DNA of 64,000 nucleotides from contig JAFZRE010000009.1 in NCBI GenBank assembly GCA_017620015.1, positions 62,001-126,000 on the forward strand, in the 5' to 3' direction. The notes beneath the pieces were generated by a model that saw nothing but the letters and a program-made list of their open reading frames with translations, made no database searches and was not told where the DNA came from. The DNA comes from Bacteroidales bacterium. Lineage in GTDB: Bacteria; Bacteroidota; Bacteroidia; Bacteroidales; ML635J-15. The translations under genes and the position numbers were made by a program. Shown one piece after another: positions 42,685 through 51,164 of this stretch; the first letter of the stretch is position 1; each line of letters begins with the position of its first letter.

Positions 42685-43281
42685 TTATACAAGTCCTGAG
42701 AATCCCATGAAAGCCAAAGCAAGGATACCAGCAACTACGAGAGCTGCAGGAACACCCTTCATGCCTTCTGGAATCGGGAGCTTTGCCATGTGTTCGCGGA
42801 TACCTGCGAAGATTACCAATGCAAGCATGAAGCCCAAAGCGGTACCTATTGCGAATACTATTGCCGGCAAAAGCGATGTTGCATCGAGTCCCATTGAGTT
42901 GTAAGTTCCGTTGCCAACCAATATTGCAACACCAAGTATTGCGCAGTTGGTGGTGATAAGCGGAAGGAAAATACCGAGTGCCTGATACAGCGACGGGCTT
43001 ATCTTCTTGAGGATAATCTCAACCATCTGTACGAGGGCAGCGATGATGAGGATGAATGCAACTGTCTGCATAAACTGAATTCCCAACGGATTGAGGATGT
43101 AGGTCTGCACGAGCCATGTCACAATGGTTGCAAGAGTCATTACGAACAGGACTGCGCTTCCCATTCCTACAGCCGTCTTAACCTTTCCCGATACGCCAAG
43201 GAACGGGCATATTCCGAGAAACTGGGCAAGCACGATGTTATTTACGAGCATTGCCGATATTATAATGAGTATGTATGCCAT
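42685..43281 (-). CDS. rnfA: Rnf complex subunit RnfA
   Basis: 198 residues with six membrane helices; 'MLVNNIVLAQFLGICPFLGVS' and 'PLITTNCAILGVAIL' are the two half-site motifs of RnfA, which bind a membrane [2Fe-2S] cluster through the paired Cys residues. It is the last gene of rseC-rnfBCDGEA and paralogous to RnfE with opposite topology. The complex couples ferredoxin:NAD electron transfer to ion movement. Confidence 0.97.
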   Translation of the reverse strand: MAYILIIISAMLVNNIVLAQFLGICPFLGVSGKVKTAVGMGSAVLFVMTLATIVTWLVQTYILNPLGIQFMQTVAFILIIAALVQMVEIILKKISPSLYQALGIFLPLITTNCAILGVAILVGNGTYNSMGLDATSLLPAIVFAIGTALGFMLALVIFAGIREHMAKLPIPEGMKGVPAALVVAGILALAFMGFSGLV

Positions 43282-43292
43282 AGTCGTAAATT

Positions 43293-43871
43293 TTATTTGT
43301 TAAACCTTCTTACTACTGCTATAAAATATGCCAATCCGAAGAATGCACCCGGAGCAAGCACGAATACGAGGATTCCGTCGGCCTGCATGAACTGCCATCC
43401 GAAGATTGACAGGCTACCGAGAATTTCGCGTACAGCACCCAATATCATAAGTGCAAGTGCGTATCCGAGACCCATTCCCAAACCATCAACGCAGGATGCC
43501 CAAACGCCGTTCTTCGATGCAAAAGCTTCTGCACGACCGAGAACTATGCAGTTTACAACGATAAGCGGAATGAACAAGCCCAATGTCTCGTAAATGCCCG
43601 GCAAGTAGGCCTGCATAAGCAGGTCGATTACCGTTACGAACGATGCAATTACAACAATGTACGATGGAATACGCACCTTGTCGGGGATAAGGTTCTTGAT
43701 TAGCGATATTACTATGTTGGAGCATACGAGGACAAATGTCGTCGCAAGACCCATGCTCAAGCCGTTGATTGCCGATGTGGTGGTTCCCAGTGTCGGGCAG
43801 CAACCGAGCAACATTACCAATACGGGGTTCTCCTTTATGAAACCCTTAGTGAAATTCTTCCAGTTATTCAT
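43293..43871 (-). CDS. rnfE: Rnf complex subunit RnfE
   Basis: 192 residues, six membrane helices, with 'NPVLVMLLGCCPTLGTTTS' and 'FIPLIVVNCIVLGRAEAFAS', the Cys-bearing half sites of RnfE. It overlaps rnfG by 8 bases and is followed by rnfA after 11 bases. Full length for the family. Confidence 0.96.
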   Translation of the reverse strand: MNNWKNFTKGFIKENPVLVMLLGCCPTLGTTTSAINGLSMGLATTFVLVCSNIVISLIKNLIPDKVRIPSYIVVIASFVTVIDLLMQAYLPGIYETLGLFIPLIVVNCIVLGRAEAFASKNGVWASCVDGLGMGLGYALALMILGAVREILGSLSIFGWQFMQADGILVFVLAPGAFFGLAYFIAVVRRFNK

Positions 43872-44559
43872 TGTCCTGTCCTCCTTCTTCTTTAAATGTT
43901 ACCTCAATGCTGTTTTCATCAGTCTTACGTATTGTAGAAACATTTGTCAACGTATCGCATTTGAGGTCACTTTTAATGATTAAAGTATCGGTAGATACGC
44001 AGCTGCCAACTGTATTAACGTATGTTGCGTAAGCCTTGTTGAGAGCATCGCAGAAAGCACGCGACGAGATTGTTGCTGCTGTGATAGCGTCAACATCGCC
44101 ACCGTCCTTGCTAACCTTTGCTGGGGTAGAAAGGTCTTTACCGATTACATTGCCTTTTCCGCCTTCCTGGAACCAGTCGCCCATCTTCGAACCAAGACCA
44201 GCGGTTTCCTTATGTTCCAGAACGGTGTATCCGAAAATCTTGCCTTCGGTATCGAAACCGACCAGAACCTTTACATCGCCGCCGAAACCCTTGTCGGTAA
44301 CAACCTCGACAGCTGTTCCAACTAACTGTTCGTTAGCGTCGAATGCCTTGTAGGTAGGAACACCTTCAACTTCTTCGGCTACCTGATGGTCGAATGCAGG
44401 GAGCACCTTCATAAGACCTTCGTTCAACTTCTTTTCTTTCACCTGTGCAATAGGCTCCTGGGTAAAGTAATATACGAAACCGAGAGCCACGGCTGCCACT
44501 ACTGTAATCACGAACAGCGTGAGCACCATATTTATTAAAGAACTTTGTTTCTTTGCCAT
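43864..44559 (-). CDS. rnfG: Rnf complex subunit RnfG (covalent FMN)
   Basis: 231 residues: an N-terminal membrane anchor (about 8-32) and a periplasmic FMN-binding domain with 'GLGSKMGDWF' and 'DAITAATISSRAF', where the Thr of TAATIS is the expected FMN phosphoester site. A C-terminal extension of about 35 residues contains two cysteines (SCVSTD, KCDT) and is rich in Asp, Thr and Ser; it is longer than typical RnfG. Confidence 0.95.
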   Translation of the reverse strand: MAKKQSSLINMVLTLFVITVVAAVALGFVYYFTQEPIAQVKEKKLNEGLMKVLPAFDHQVAEEVEGVPTYKAFDANEQLVGTAVEVVTDKGFGGDVKVLVGFDTEGKIFGYTVLEHKETAGLGSKMGDWFQEGGKGNVIGKDLSTPAKVSKDGGDVDAITAATISSRAFCDALNKAYATYVNTVGSCVSTDTLIIKSDLKCDTLTNVSTIRKTDENSIEVTFKEEGGQDNE

Positions 44560-44584
44560 GATAATTCTTTTTTAGGTTCCACAA

Positions 44585-45580
44585 TTATTTCTTTACCTCT
44601 TCCTTTGGCGGTTTTACAACCTCACCGAAACGCTTCGGCTTGCACCAGTTGTTAATCAGCGGAACAAGTGCGTTCATAATAAGGATTGCGAACGACATAC
44701 CTTCCGGATACGAACCCCAGGTTCTGATTAAGATGGTGATGATACCAATACCAACACCGTAAACCAGCATTCCCTTGCCAGTCATTGGCGAAGTTACCAT
44801 ATCGGTTGCCATGTAGATAGCACCGAGCAGGGCACCACCGGCGAGTATATGGAACAGCGGGTCGGCGTACTTGGTCGGGTCAACGCCCCAGAGGATTGCC
44901 GAGAAAGCAGCCATAGTTCCGAGAACTGCAACTGGAATATGCCAGGTTATAACCTTGCGGATAAGCAGGAAGATACCGCCAAGTAGCAGTGCTATCGCCG
45001 ACATTTCGCCGAGCGAACCGCCCATGTTGCCGATAAACATATCCATATAGTTGTAATCAACCATCTGACCTTCGTTGAGAAGTCCCAGTGGTGTTGGACC
45101 TGTTACTGCATCGAGAGCCTTGATGTCCCAAATTGGTTCCGGAGTTGGCCAGGTGGTCATCTGCGACGGGAACGAAATGAGCAGGAATACACGACCTACG
45201 ATTGCAGGGTTGAACGGGTTGTTGCCCAATCCGCCGAAAGTCATCTTTGCAATGCCTATTGCGACGATTGCACCTATAACAATAATCCACCAGTCGAGGT
45301 TTGCAGGAACATTGAATGCAAGAAGCATACCTGTTACAATTGCCGAACCGTCGAAAATAGTGGTCTTTCCCTTCAATAAGAACTTCTGAATCAGCCATTC
45401 AACAGCCATACAAGCAACTATCGAGATGAGAGTAACTCTGATAGCGTTCAGACCGAAGAAGTAAACCGATACGCAGAAGGCCGGTAACAGCGCAATTACC
45501 ACGCTGTACATTATCTTTTTCACCGACTCGTTGCTGTGAACATGCGGTGACATTGCGATTGCTAATCTATTATCTGCCAT
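44585..45580 (-). CDS. rnfD: Rnf complex subunit RnfD (covalent FMN)
   Basis: 331 residues with about nine membrane helices. 'DAVTGPTPLGLL' carries the Thr that binds FMN in this family, and 'GGLGNNPFNPAIVGRVFLL' and 'ATDMVTSPMTGKGM' are other conserved blocks. RnfD passes electrons through the membrane between RnfC/B and RnfG. It is 8 bases from rnfC. Confidence 0.96.
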   Translation of the reverse strand: MADNRLAIAMSPHVHSNESVKKIMYSVVIALLPAFCVSVYFFGLNAIRVTLISIVACMAVEWLIQKFLLKGKTTIFDGSAIVTGMLLAFNVPANLDWWIIVIGAIVAIGIAKMTFGGLGNNPFNPAIVGRVFLLISFPSQMTTWPTPEPIWDIKALDAVTGPTPLGLLNEGQMVDYNYMDMFIGNMGGSLGEMSAIALLLGGIFLLIRKVITWHIPVAVLGTMAAFSAILWGVDPTKYADPLFHILAGGALLGAIYMATDMVTSPMTGKGMLVYGVGIGIITILIRTWGSYPEGMSFAILIMNALVPLINNWCKPKRFGEVVKPPKEEVKK

Positions 45581-45588
45581 AGCTGTTA

Positions 45589-46917
45589 CTATTTTTTAGA
45601 CCTTAAAATTTTTGTTACTGTCGCTTTACCGTAGCGGATGTAGTCGGTAATAGGAATTCCTGCCGGGCAGGTGAAGCTGCACGAACCGCATTCGATGCAG
45701 TCGAGCACTCTTTCTTCCTTCAAAGCGTCGAAGTCGCGAATCTTGGCGAGGTTCTTGAGCAAGTAAGGTTCAAGACCCATACAGCAAGCGCTTACGCACT
45801 TTCCGCAGCGGATGCAAGCATTTTCTTCCATACGGACGCTTTCGCTCTGCTTGAACATCAGCACGCCCGATGTACCCTTTGTTACAGGTACTTCCAACGA
45901 CTTCACAGCCTTACCCATCATAGGTCCGCCGTTTACTACCTTGCCAGTGTCTTCGGGCAAACCGCCAACTGCTGCAATGAGGTGGCTCAACGGAGTACCA
46001 ACCCTTGCAAGTATGTTCTTCGGCGACTTAACCGACTTTCCTGTTACAGTTACAACGCGCTCGAACAGAGGCTTGTTCTTCTGTACTGCTTCGTAGATTG
46101 CGAAGGTAGAACCGACATTCTGTACAACGCAACCAACATCGATAGGCAATGCTGGAGGAGCAGGAATTTCGCGGTTTACGGTAGCCTTGATAAGCTGTTT
46201 TTCACCACCTTGCGGATATTTAACCTTCAAAGGCATAACTGTGATTCCGTATTTCTTAGCAGCTTCGGTCATCTTGGCTATTGCATCGGGCTTGTTGTTC
46301 TCGATACCGATAATGATTTTTTCGGCACCGGTAGCCTTCTGTATAATCTTGCAGCCAACCATAATTTCTTCGGTATGCTCGAGCATAAGACGGTGGTCGG
46401 CAGTAAGGTAAGGTTCGCACTCGACACCATTTATAATAAGGTGCTCGCACTTCTTTCCTTGTGGGATCGACAACTTAACGTGTGCCGGGAAAGTTGCACC
46501 GCCTGTACCAACTATACCGCATTCAGCAATCTTGGCGCGGATTTCTTCGGCCGACATTGTGATTTCGGTCTTCAGGTCGGGAGTACGGTCGATGGTTTCA
46601 AGCCATTCGTCGCCCTCGACATTAATGAAGATACAGGTATTCTTGTAGCCCGATGTATCGATGGTCTTCTCAATCTTTGCAACAGTACCCGATACCGACG
46701 AATGTATGTTTGCCGATACGAATCCAGTGCTCTTTGCGATGAGCTGACCAACCTTTACAGTGTCGCCTTTTGCAACAACCAGTTCGGCAGGAGCACCTAT
46801 GTGCTGAGCAATAGGAATCATGACCTGCTTGGGCAGTTCTATTCTTTCGATAGGATTTCCTTTTGAAATCTTATTTTCTTGTGGATGAACACCACCTTTT
46901 GGAAAAGTTCTTAACAC
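45589..46917 (-). CDS. rnfC: Rnf complex subunit RnfC (NADH/FMN, two 4Fe-4S clusters)
   Basis: 442 residues. 'FPKGGVHPQENK' at the N-terminus, 'GIVGTGGATFPAHVKL' and 'CEPYLTADHRLM' are the NADH/FMN-binding blocks; 'CIRCGKCVSACCMGLEP' and 'CIECGSCSFTCPAGIPI' hold two [4Fe-4S] clusters. It is the soluble NAD-side subunit. Spacing to rnfB is 17 bases. Confidence 0.97.
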   Translation of the reverse strand: MLRTFPKGGVHPQENKISKGNPIERIELPKQVMIPIAQHIGAPAELVVAKGDTVKVGQLIAKSTGFVSANIHSSVSGTVAKIEKTIDTSGYKNTCIFINVEGDEWLETIDRTPDLKTEITMSAEEIRAKIAECGIVGTGGATFPAHVKLSIPQGKKCEHLIINGVECEPYLTADHRLMLEHTEEIMVGCKIIQKATGAEKIIIGIENNKPDAIAKMTEAAKKYGITVMPLKVKYPQGGEKQLIKATVNREIPAPPALPIDVGCVVQNVGSTFAIYEAVQKNKPLFERVVTVTGKSVKSPKNILARVGTPLSHLIAAVGGLPEDTGKVVNGGPMMGKAVKSLEVPVTKGTSGVLMFKQSESVRMEENACIRCGKCVSACCMGLEPYLLKNLAKIRDFDALKEERVLDCIECGSCSFTCPAGIPITDYIRYGKATVTKILRSKK

Positions 46918-46934
46918 GATGAGTCCTCCTGAGT

Positions 46935-47987
46935 TTAGTTGTTATTTACATTGTTTTCTACCACTATGGCTCCTGATTTTGAAGTTATTTTCGCACCACA
47001 AAATTCACAGAACGTACTATCTTCTGCAATCATCTTTCCACAATTCGGACATTTAAAAGTAGCCGTTGTTTCTTGATTTTCAGAAACCTGTTGTACTTCT
47101 GGTTTAGATGCAGCCTGTTGTACAGGAGCTGGCTGTGCTTCGGGCTTCGGAGCAGGCGGAGTTGCCGGCTTAGGCGGGAAGTTTACAGCGTTGATTGCAC
47201 CTGTCGGGCATTCTGCAACGCACTTGCGGCACGACTTGCACTTTGTGAAGTCGATATATGCAACATTGTTCTCGACGGTGATAGCCTCGAACGGGCAAAC
47301 CTTTGCGCACTTGCCGCAACCGATACAAGCGGTCTTGCAAGCCTTCATAGCTTCGGCACCCTTGTCCTTGTTGATGCAGCCTACATAAACACGACGGTCG
47401 TTCTTGCCACGAGGTCTTACCTCGATAACACCGCGCGGACACATCTTGGCGCAACCGCCGCAACCACCGCACTTGTCGTAGTCGATTTCGGGAAGACCCG
47501 TTTCCTGGTTAATAGATATTGCACCGAAATGGCATCCGGCAACGCAGTCGCCATAGCCAAGGCAACCGTACTGGCAACCGGTGTCGCCGCTCGATGTAGC
47601 GTGAGCGATAGCGCAGGTCTTGGCTCCGTCGTAGGTCGAAGTCTGCGGACGCTTATCGTGTGAACCGCAGCATCTAACGACTGCAACCATAGGTTCCTTT
47701 TCCTCGGCTACAAGTCCCATAACGGCAGCAACCTTGCTCATGGCTGCATTACCGCCTGCTGGGCAGTACTTGCCATCGAGATTACCGCTTTTCACAACGG
47801 CTTCCGACAAACCCCTACAACCGGGGAATCCGCATCCACCGCAATTTGCACCCGGCAGGCACGCTTCCACTTCGTCGATGCGCGGGTCCTCTTCTACCTT
47901 GAATTTCTTGGCGACAAAGAACAGTATTATTGCTAACACTATTCCTAGCGCACACAAAGGTATCACAGTCCAAATTACAATCTCCAT
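46935..47987 (-). CDS. rnfB: Rnf complex subunit RnfB with C-terminal zinc ribbon
   Basis: 350 residues: a membrane anchor (about 1-25), the 'PGANCGGCGFPGCRGL' cluster block, then several ferredoxin-type clusters ('CGGCGGCAKMCPRG', 'CIGCGKCAKVCPFEA', 'CKSCRKCVAECPTGA') ending near residue 270. After a Pro/Ala/Gln-rich linker, residues about 308-340 form a zinc ribbon, FKCPNCGKMI...FCEFCGAKI. That tail is not part of ordinary RnfB. RnfB is the ferredoxin-side entry point of electrons. Confidence 0.95.
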   Translation of the reverse strand: MEIVIWTVIPLCALGIVLAIILFFVAKKFKVEEDPRIDEVEACLPGANCGGCGFPGCRGLSEAVVKSGNLDGKYCPAGGNAAMSKVAAVMGLVAEEKEPMVAVVRCCGSHDKRPQTSTYDGAKTCAIAHATSSGDTGCQYGCLGYGDCVAGCHFGAISINQETGLPEIDYDKCGGCGGCAKMCPRGVIEVRPRGKNDRRVYVGCINKDKGAEAMKACKTACIGCGKCAKVCPFEAITVENNVAYIDFTKCKSCRKCVAECPTGAINAVNFPPKPATPPAPKPEAQPAPVQQAASKPEVQQVSENQETTATFKCPNCGKMIAEDSTFCEFCGAKITSKSGAIVVENNVNNN

Positions 47988-48052
47988 AAATTCACTGATT
48001 TTAAATTATTAATTTTTGTTTCTGATTTCTATGTTTTAAAGTTTCTGGGTTT

Positions 48053-48529
48053 CTAAGTTTCATTGTTCTCGCTCCCTGAGCTTGTTGAAGGGGCGGAATC
48101 GAAAGAAAGGCTTTTCTCAATTCTGAAGTTAAAAACCTTCTTTATCCTGTCCCGCAGCAGATACAGCACAACGTAGTATGCCGTGAGCAGTACCAGCGAC
48201 ACCAAGGCGGCAATTCCCTCGTTCACACCGACGCCAATCAGCACGAAAAGTCCAATCATCACCACTACAAACGGAAGCACATAGCCGATAAGCACGGCCT
48301 TGGTGCCCATCGTCTGCGTCATCTTTACATTTACCTCGTCGCCTACGGAAATTTCCTGTCCTTGCATAAGCTGGGCCTCGACGACCCTGCTGCCCGATTC
48401 GCTTGATCCGCAGAACGATGTAGCCTTGCAGGTGGCGCAAGCCGACGACACCATAATCTCAACGATGGCGGTGCTGCCAGCGATTGACTTCACTGTTCCC
48501 TTGTGCGATATTTCTGCCGATTCGGGCAT
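48053..48529 (-). CDS. rseC: RseC/SoxR-reducing-system family protein
   Basis: 158 residues. An N-terminal domain with 'SSACATCKATSFCG' (Cys cluster of the family) is followed by two membrane helices (about 80-125). RseC-type proteins accompany Rnf operons in Bacteroidota and start this one. The C-terminal tail 'SAPSTSSGSENNET' is encoded by a copy of the CCTTCNACNNGCTCAGGGAGC repeat family, so the end of the gene seems to have been replaced or extended by a dispersed repeat. The promoter is at 48556-48586. Confidence 0.9.
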   Translation of the reverse strand: MPESAEISHKGTVKSIAGSTAIVEIMVSSACATCKATSFCGSSESGSRVVEAQLMQGQEISVGDEVNVKMTQTMGTKAVLIGYVLPFVVVMIGLFVLIGVGVNEGIAALVSLVLLTAYYVVLYLLRDRIKKVFNFRIEKSLSFDSAPSTSSGSENNET

Positions 48530-48555
48530 TTTACAAATTCAATAATAATTGATTG

Positions 48556-48586
48556 CAAAAATAGATTAATAAATGTTTTTATGCAA
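48556..48586 (-). promoter_or_regulatory. Promoter of the rseC-rnf operon
   Basis: On the minus strand TTG, 20 bases, TATTTTTG (forward CAA at 48584-48586, CAAAAATA at 48556-48563). It should drive all seven genes down to the terminator at 42629-42663. Confidence 0.65.
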
Positions 48587-48648
48587 TAATAAATTTAAGG
48601 AAATTTTAAGAGAGAGAAAATGTACCGTAAATCATAGTAAATCGCCTT

Positions 48649-48694
48649 AACACAAACATGTGTGATACAATATTGTATGACACATGTTTGTGTT
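48649..48694. promoter_or_regulatory. 46-bp palindrome, operator-like site 1
   Basis: Arms AACACAAACATGTGT and ACACATGTTTGTGTT (15 bp, perfect) flank the self-complementary ATACAATATTGTAT, with one G mismatch on each side. Same length and same architecture as 48776-48821; the centres are 127 bp apart. Confidence 0.85.
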
Positions 48695-48775
48695 AGATTA
48701 TTTCCGACAAAAACAATATAAACATTTTACGAACATTTACGCAGATAGTCCATTATTAATCAACATAATACACAT

Positions 48776-48821
48776 AACACAACATTGTGTGATACAAATT
48801 TGTATAACACAATGTTGTATT
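48776..48821. promoter_or_regulatory. 46-bp palindrome, operator-like site 2, overlapping the promoter
   Basis: Arms AACACAACATTGTGT and ACACAATGTTGTATT (one mismatch) flank ATACAAATTTGTAT. Its right arm contains the TTG (48815-48817) of the promoter of the ATPase gene, so a bound protein would block that promoter. Confidence 0.85.
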
Positions 48822-48843
48822 ATCAAAAAAAGTCATATATTTG
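48815..48843 (+). promoter_or_regulatory. Promoter of the AAA+ ATPase operon
   Basis: TTG at 48815-48817, 18 bases, TATATTTG at 48836-48843; start codon at 48865. The upstream element lies inside palindrome 2. The remaining gap from 48530 is AT-rich and shows nothing else beyond the rseC promoter and palindrome 1. Confidence 0.7.
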
Positions 48844-48864
48844 CAGTCAGAAACAACTTTAAAC

Positions 48865-49986
48865 ATGGACAAGATATTTCTATTCGGAGAATCTATTGGC
48901 GACAACAACTTCATAGGAAGGGAAGCCGAAATAAAACGACTTAAAGCCAACTTTACGCATGGTATAAACACTATGCTTATTTCACCACGCAGATGGGGAA
49001 AAACATCTTTGGTCAAGAAAGTTGCAAAAGAGGTTAAAAGCGATAAACTAAAGGTCGTTTTCATGGATATTTTTTGGTGCAGAAGCGAATACGATTTCTA
49101 TAATGTCTTTGCAGAGGCTGTGCTAAGGCAGACAGCAAGTCGTTTTGAGGAGTTTGTTGATACGGCGACATCTTTTCTCGGCCGCATAGTTTCAAGGGTT
49201 GCGCTATCACCCGACCCTAACTCCGAAATCTCGCTTTCGTTAGGCATTACACCCAAAACTCACACTCCTGAGGAAATTCTTGAGTTACCTGAACGCATTG
49301 CGACAAAAAAGAAATGTCATATTGTGGTTTGCATAGACGAGTTCCAGCAGATTGGCGAATTCGAAAAGTCGCTTTCGGTGCAGAAAAGGATGCGCTCGGT
49401 ATGGCAGCACCAGCAAAACACAAGCTATTGCCTATTCGGGAGCAAGAAACACCTGCTCGAAAACATATTCCAGAGCCGTAGCAACCCGTTCTACAAGTTC
49501 GGCGACATTGCACCGCTCGACCCTATTCCTATAGAGACATGGATTCCATACATAACCAAAGGATTTGCCAAGGAAAACAAAAAGATAAGCGACGATTTTT
49601 GCAAACGGATTTGCGAAATTGTAAAATACAACCCTTCGTATGTTCAGCAACTTTCGTGGCTTACACTATTAAACACCGAAAAAGATGTGACCGAAGATAT
49701 TTTCAAGCAGTCGGTGGATGACCTAATAAAAGAAAACACACAACTTTTCCTGCAGCAAACCGAAAGTCTCACTTCATACCAGACGAATTTCCTCCGCGCA
49801 CTGCTTGATGGCATAAGTAAAGATTTCGGAATAAAGGAAATACGCGAAACATACTCACTTGGAACCTACAGCAACATAGCGCGAATAAAAGCCTCACTTA
49901 CCGACAAGGAACTCATTGACTTTGATACTTCCGGCACCTTCATTGCCGATCCTGTGCTTGAATTGTGGCTGAAAAAAATATTGTAA
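48865..49986 (+). CDS. AAA+/STAND-like ATP-binding protein
   Basis: 373 residues, no signal peptide or membrane helix. 'NNFIGREAEIKRL' is followed by a P-loop, SPRRWGKTSL (about 40-49, Ser in place of the first Gly), and Walker B 'VVCIDEFQQI' (D158, E159). 'YCLFGSKKHLLENIF' looks like the sensor segment. The C-terminal ~120 residues look like a winged-helix domain ('GIKEIRETYSLGTYSNIARIKASLTDKELI'). This is the 'archaeal-type ATPase' group common in Bacteroidota. The next gene starts 3 bases after the stop. Start at 48865 because the TTG at 48841 lies in the promoter. Confidence 0.85.
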   Translation: MDKIFLFGESIGDNNFIGREAEIKRLKANFTHGINTMLISPRRWGKTSLVKKVAKEVKSDKLKVVFMDIFWCRSEYDFYNVFAEAVLRQTASRFEEFVDTATSFLGRIVSRVALSPDPNSEISLSLGITPKTHTPEEILELPERIATKKKCHIVVCIDEFQQIGEFEKSLSVQKRMRSVWQHQQNTSYCLFGSKKHLLENIFQSRSNPFYKFGDIAPLDPIPIETWIPYITKGFAKENKKISDDFCKRICEIVKYNPSYVQQLSWLTLLNTEKDVTEDIFKQSVDDLIKENTQLFLQQTESLTSYQTNFLRALLDGISKDFGIKEIRETYSLGTYSNIARIKASLTDKELIDFDTSGTFIADPVLELWLKKIL

Positions 49987-49989
49987 CCG

Positions 49990-50625
49990 ATGAACGAAAC
50001 AAAAATCATATCGCTTCTGCCGAAGTTCGACACGACATTCTTCGAGCGTTACGCCAAGATTGTACTAGTTGATTTGCTTGGTGACAAATACGCAAACCTT
50101 GTCAACCGCGACCGTCCCGACCTGCAGGACAACGAGGCTGGCATCGGCATAGAAGTTACACGTGCAATGGTCACTGGTCGCGACGATGCAATCTCGCTCA
50201 TCACGGACATGGCTGGTGCCGACGACATTTCCGATAGCGACATCGAACGTATCAGGCGCTACGGCTACAGCTACGGTATCCACCGCAGACTTATGGGCAA
50301 GGTCGAAGAAGAATTCTGGTCGCTGGCAATTCCACTAAAACGTATAATCGAAAGTAAAGTGTGCAAGGTGGCAAATGGATTTTACGGCTGTTTCCGCGAA
50401 TTCGGGCTATTTGTATTCTCGAAGGATGAACTTTCGCTCGAATACGCCACGCAGACAATGGACTACACCATCGAAATACAGCAGGGAAACGCAACAAAAT
50501 ACGCCACAATGTTCATCTTCGACACACATTCGCTCTTTGTCTGCGACCTCGTGAACGACATAATAACGCAGATAAATGTAAGTGCCGAACAATGCGAAAG
50601 ATATTATATTGGTGCATTAAAATAA
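49990..50625 (+). CDS. Unknown protein with PD-(D/E)xK-like nuclease pattern (211 aa)
   Basis: I do not recognise a named family. Residues about 42-60 read 'RPDLQDNEAGIGIEVTRAM', an order (PD, about ten residues, hydrophobic strand, E-x-T) close to the PD-(D/E)xK nuclease core, with Thr where Lys is usual; an upstream helix has 'FFERYAKIVLVDLLG'. A later 'IEIQQGNATKYATMFIFDTHSLFVCDL' forms beta strands. The gene is 3 bases downstream of the ATPase and must be co-expressed with it. A nuclease partner to an ATPase is an inference. Confidence 0.6.
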   Translation: MNETKIISLLPKFDTTFFERYAKIVLVDLLGDKYANLVNRDRPDLQDNEAGIGIEVTRAMVTGRDDAISLITDMAGADDISDSDIERIRRYGYSYGIHRRLMGKVEEEFWSLAIPLKRIIESKVCKVANGFYGCFREFGLFVFSKDELSLEYATQTMDYTIEIQQGNATKYATMFIFDTHSLFVCDLVNDIITQINVSAEQCERYYIGALK

Positions 50626-50633
50626 TTTTTTGT

Positions 50634-50662
50634 TTTGCATTCCAATGAAAAGATTAATTTTG
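50634..50662 (+). promoter_or_regulatory. Promoter of the small lipoprotein gene
   Basis: TTTG at 50634-50637, 17 bases, TAATTTTG at 50655-50662, with the start codon 38 bases further on. The spacing is slightly short. Confidence 0.5.
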
Positions 50663-50699
50663 CGCGGTAAAAAGATTGTAAAATTTAAAATATAATAAG

Positions 50700-51146
50700 A
50701 TGAAAAAAAGTGTTTTATTTATCATTTTAGCAGTTGCATTTGCTTTTGCTTCATGCAATTCGACATCGAATGTTTCTTCATCCAACACTGTTGCAAAGAC
50801 TGCTGGTACTTCATGCGGTTCGTCGCTTGTAAACCTTTACAAGTCGTACAAGGCTGCTGGCAACAAGGTTAATATGAACGACTCCAATGTTCTTACCAAT
50901 GCTATCGCTTTGTCAACAAGCATTGCTGGTTTGAAGCAGAACGGCAAGGACACTAACTACCGCAAGGCTTACATCGCTGGTATGGTACTTGGTGGGGCTG
51001 GCATTCTTACCGAAACCAAAGCCGGTCCTATTTACGACGGTCTGGTAACTTCTGCAAATGCATTGTCAGGAATCAACACATCGTCGAGTGCAAGCACACT
51101 GACGACTGCAGCAAATGCACTTAGCACAATTCTCGGATTGTTCTAA
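50700..51146 (+). CDS. Small lipoprotein of unknown function (148 aa)
   Basis: The N-terminus is a lipoprotein signal (MKKSVLFIILAVAFAFASC, Cys19), followed by a Ser/Thr/Asn-rich linker and a small helical domain (about 40-148) rich in Ala, Gly and Ser ('NAIALSTSIAGLKQNGKD', 'ANALSTILGLF'). Codon use is close to that of pepD (TTC, AAC, GCT), suggesting high expression. Family not recognised. Own promoter and shared terminator, so a single-gene unit. Confidence 0.75.
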   Translation: MKKSVLFIILAVAFAFASCNSTSNVSSSNTVAKTAGTSCGSSLVNLYKSYKAAGNKVNMNDSNVLTNAIALSTSIAGLKQNGKDTNYRKAYIAGMVLGGAGILTETKAGPIYDGLVTSANALSGINTSSSASTLTTAANALSTILGLF

Positions 51147-51164
51147 TCGAAGTTAAAACGAAAT

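Noticed and set aside
45982..46866. 294-codon plus-strand frame opposite rnfC
   Set aside because: Antisense shadow; rnfC has both 4Fe-4S motifs and family length.
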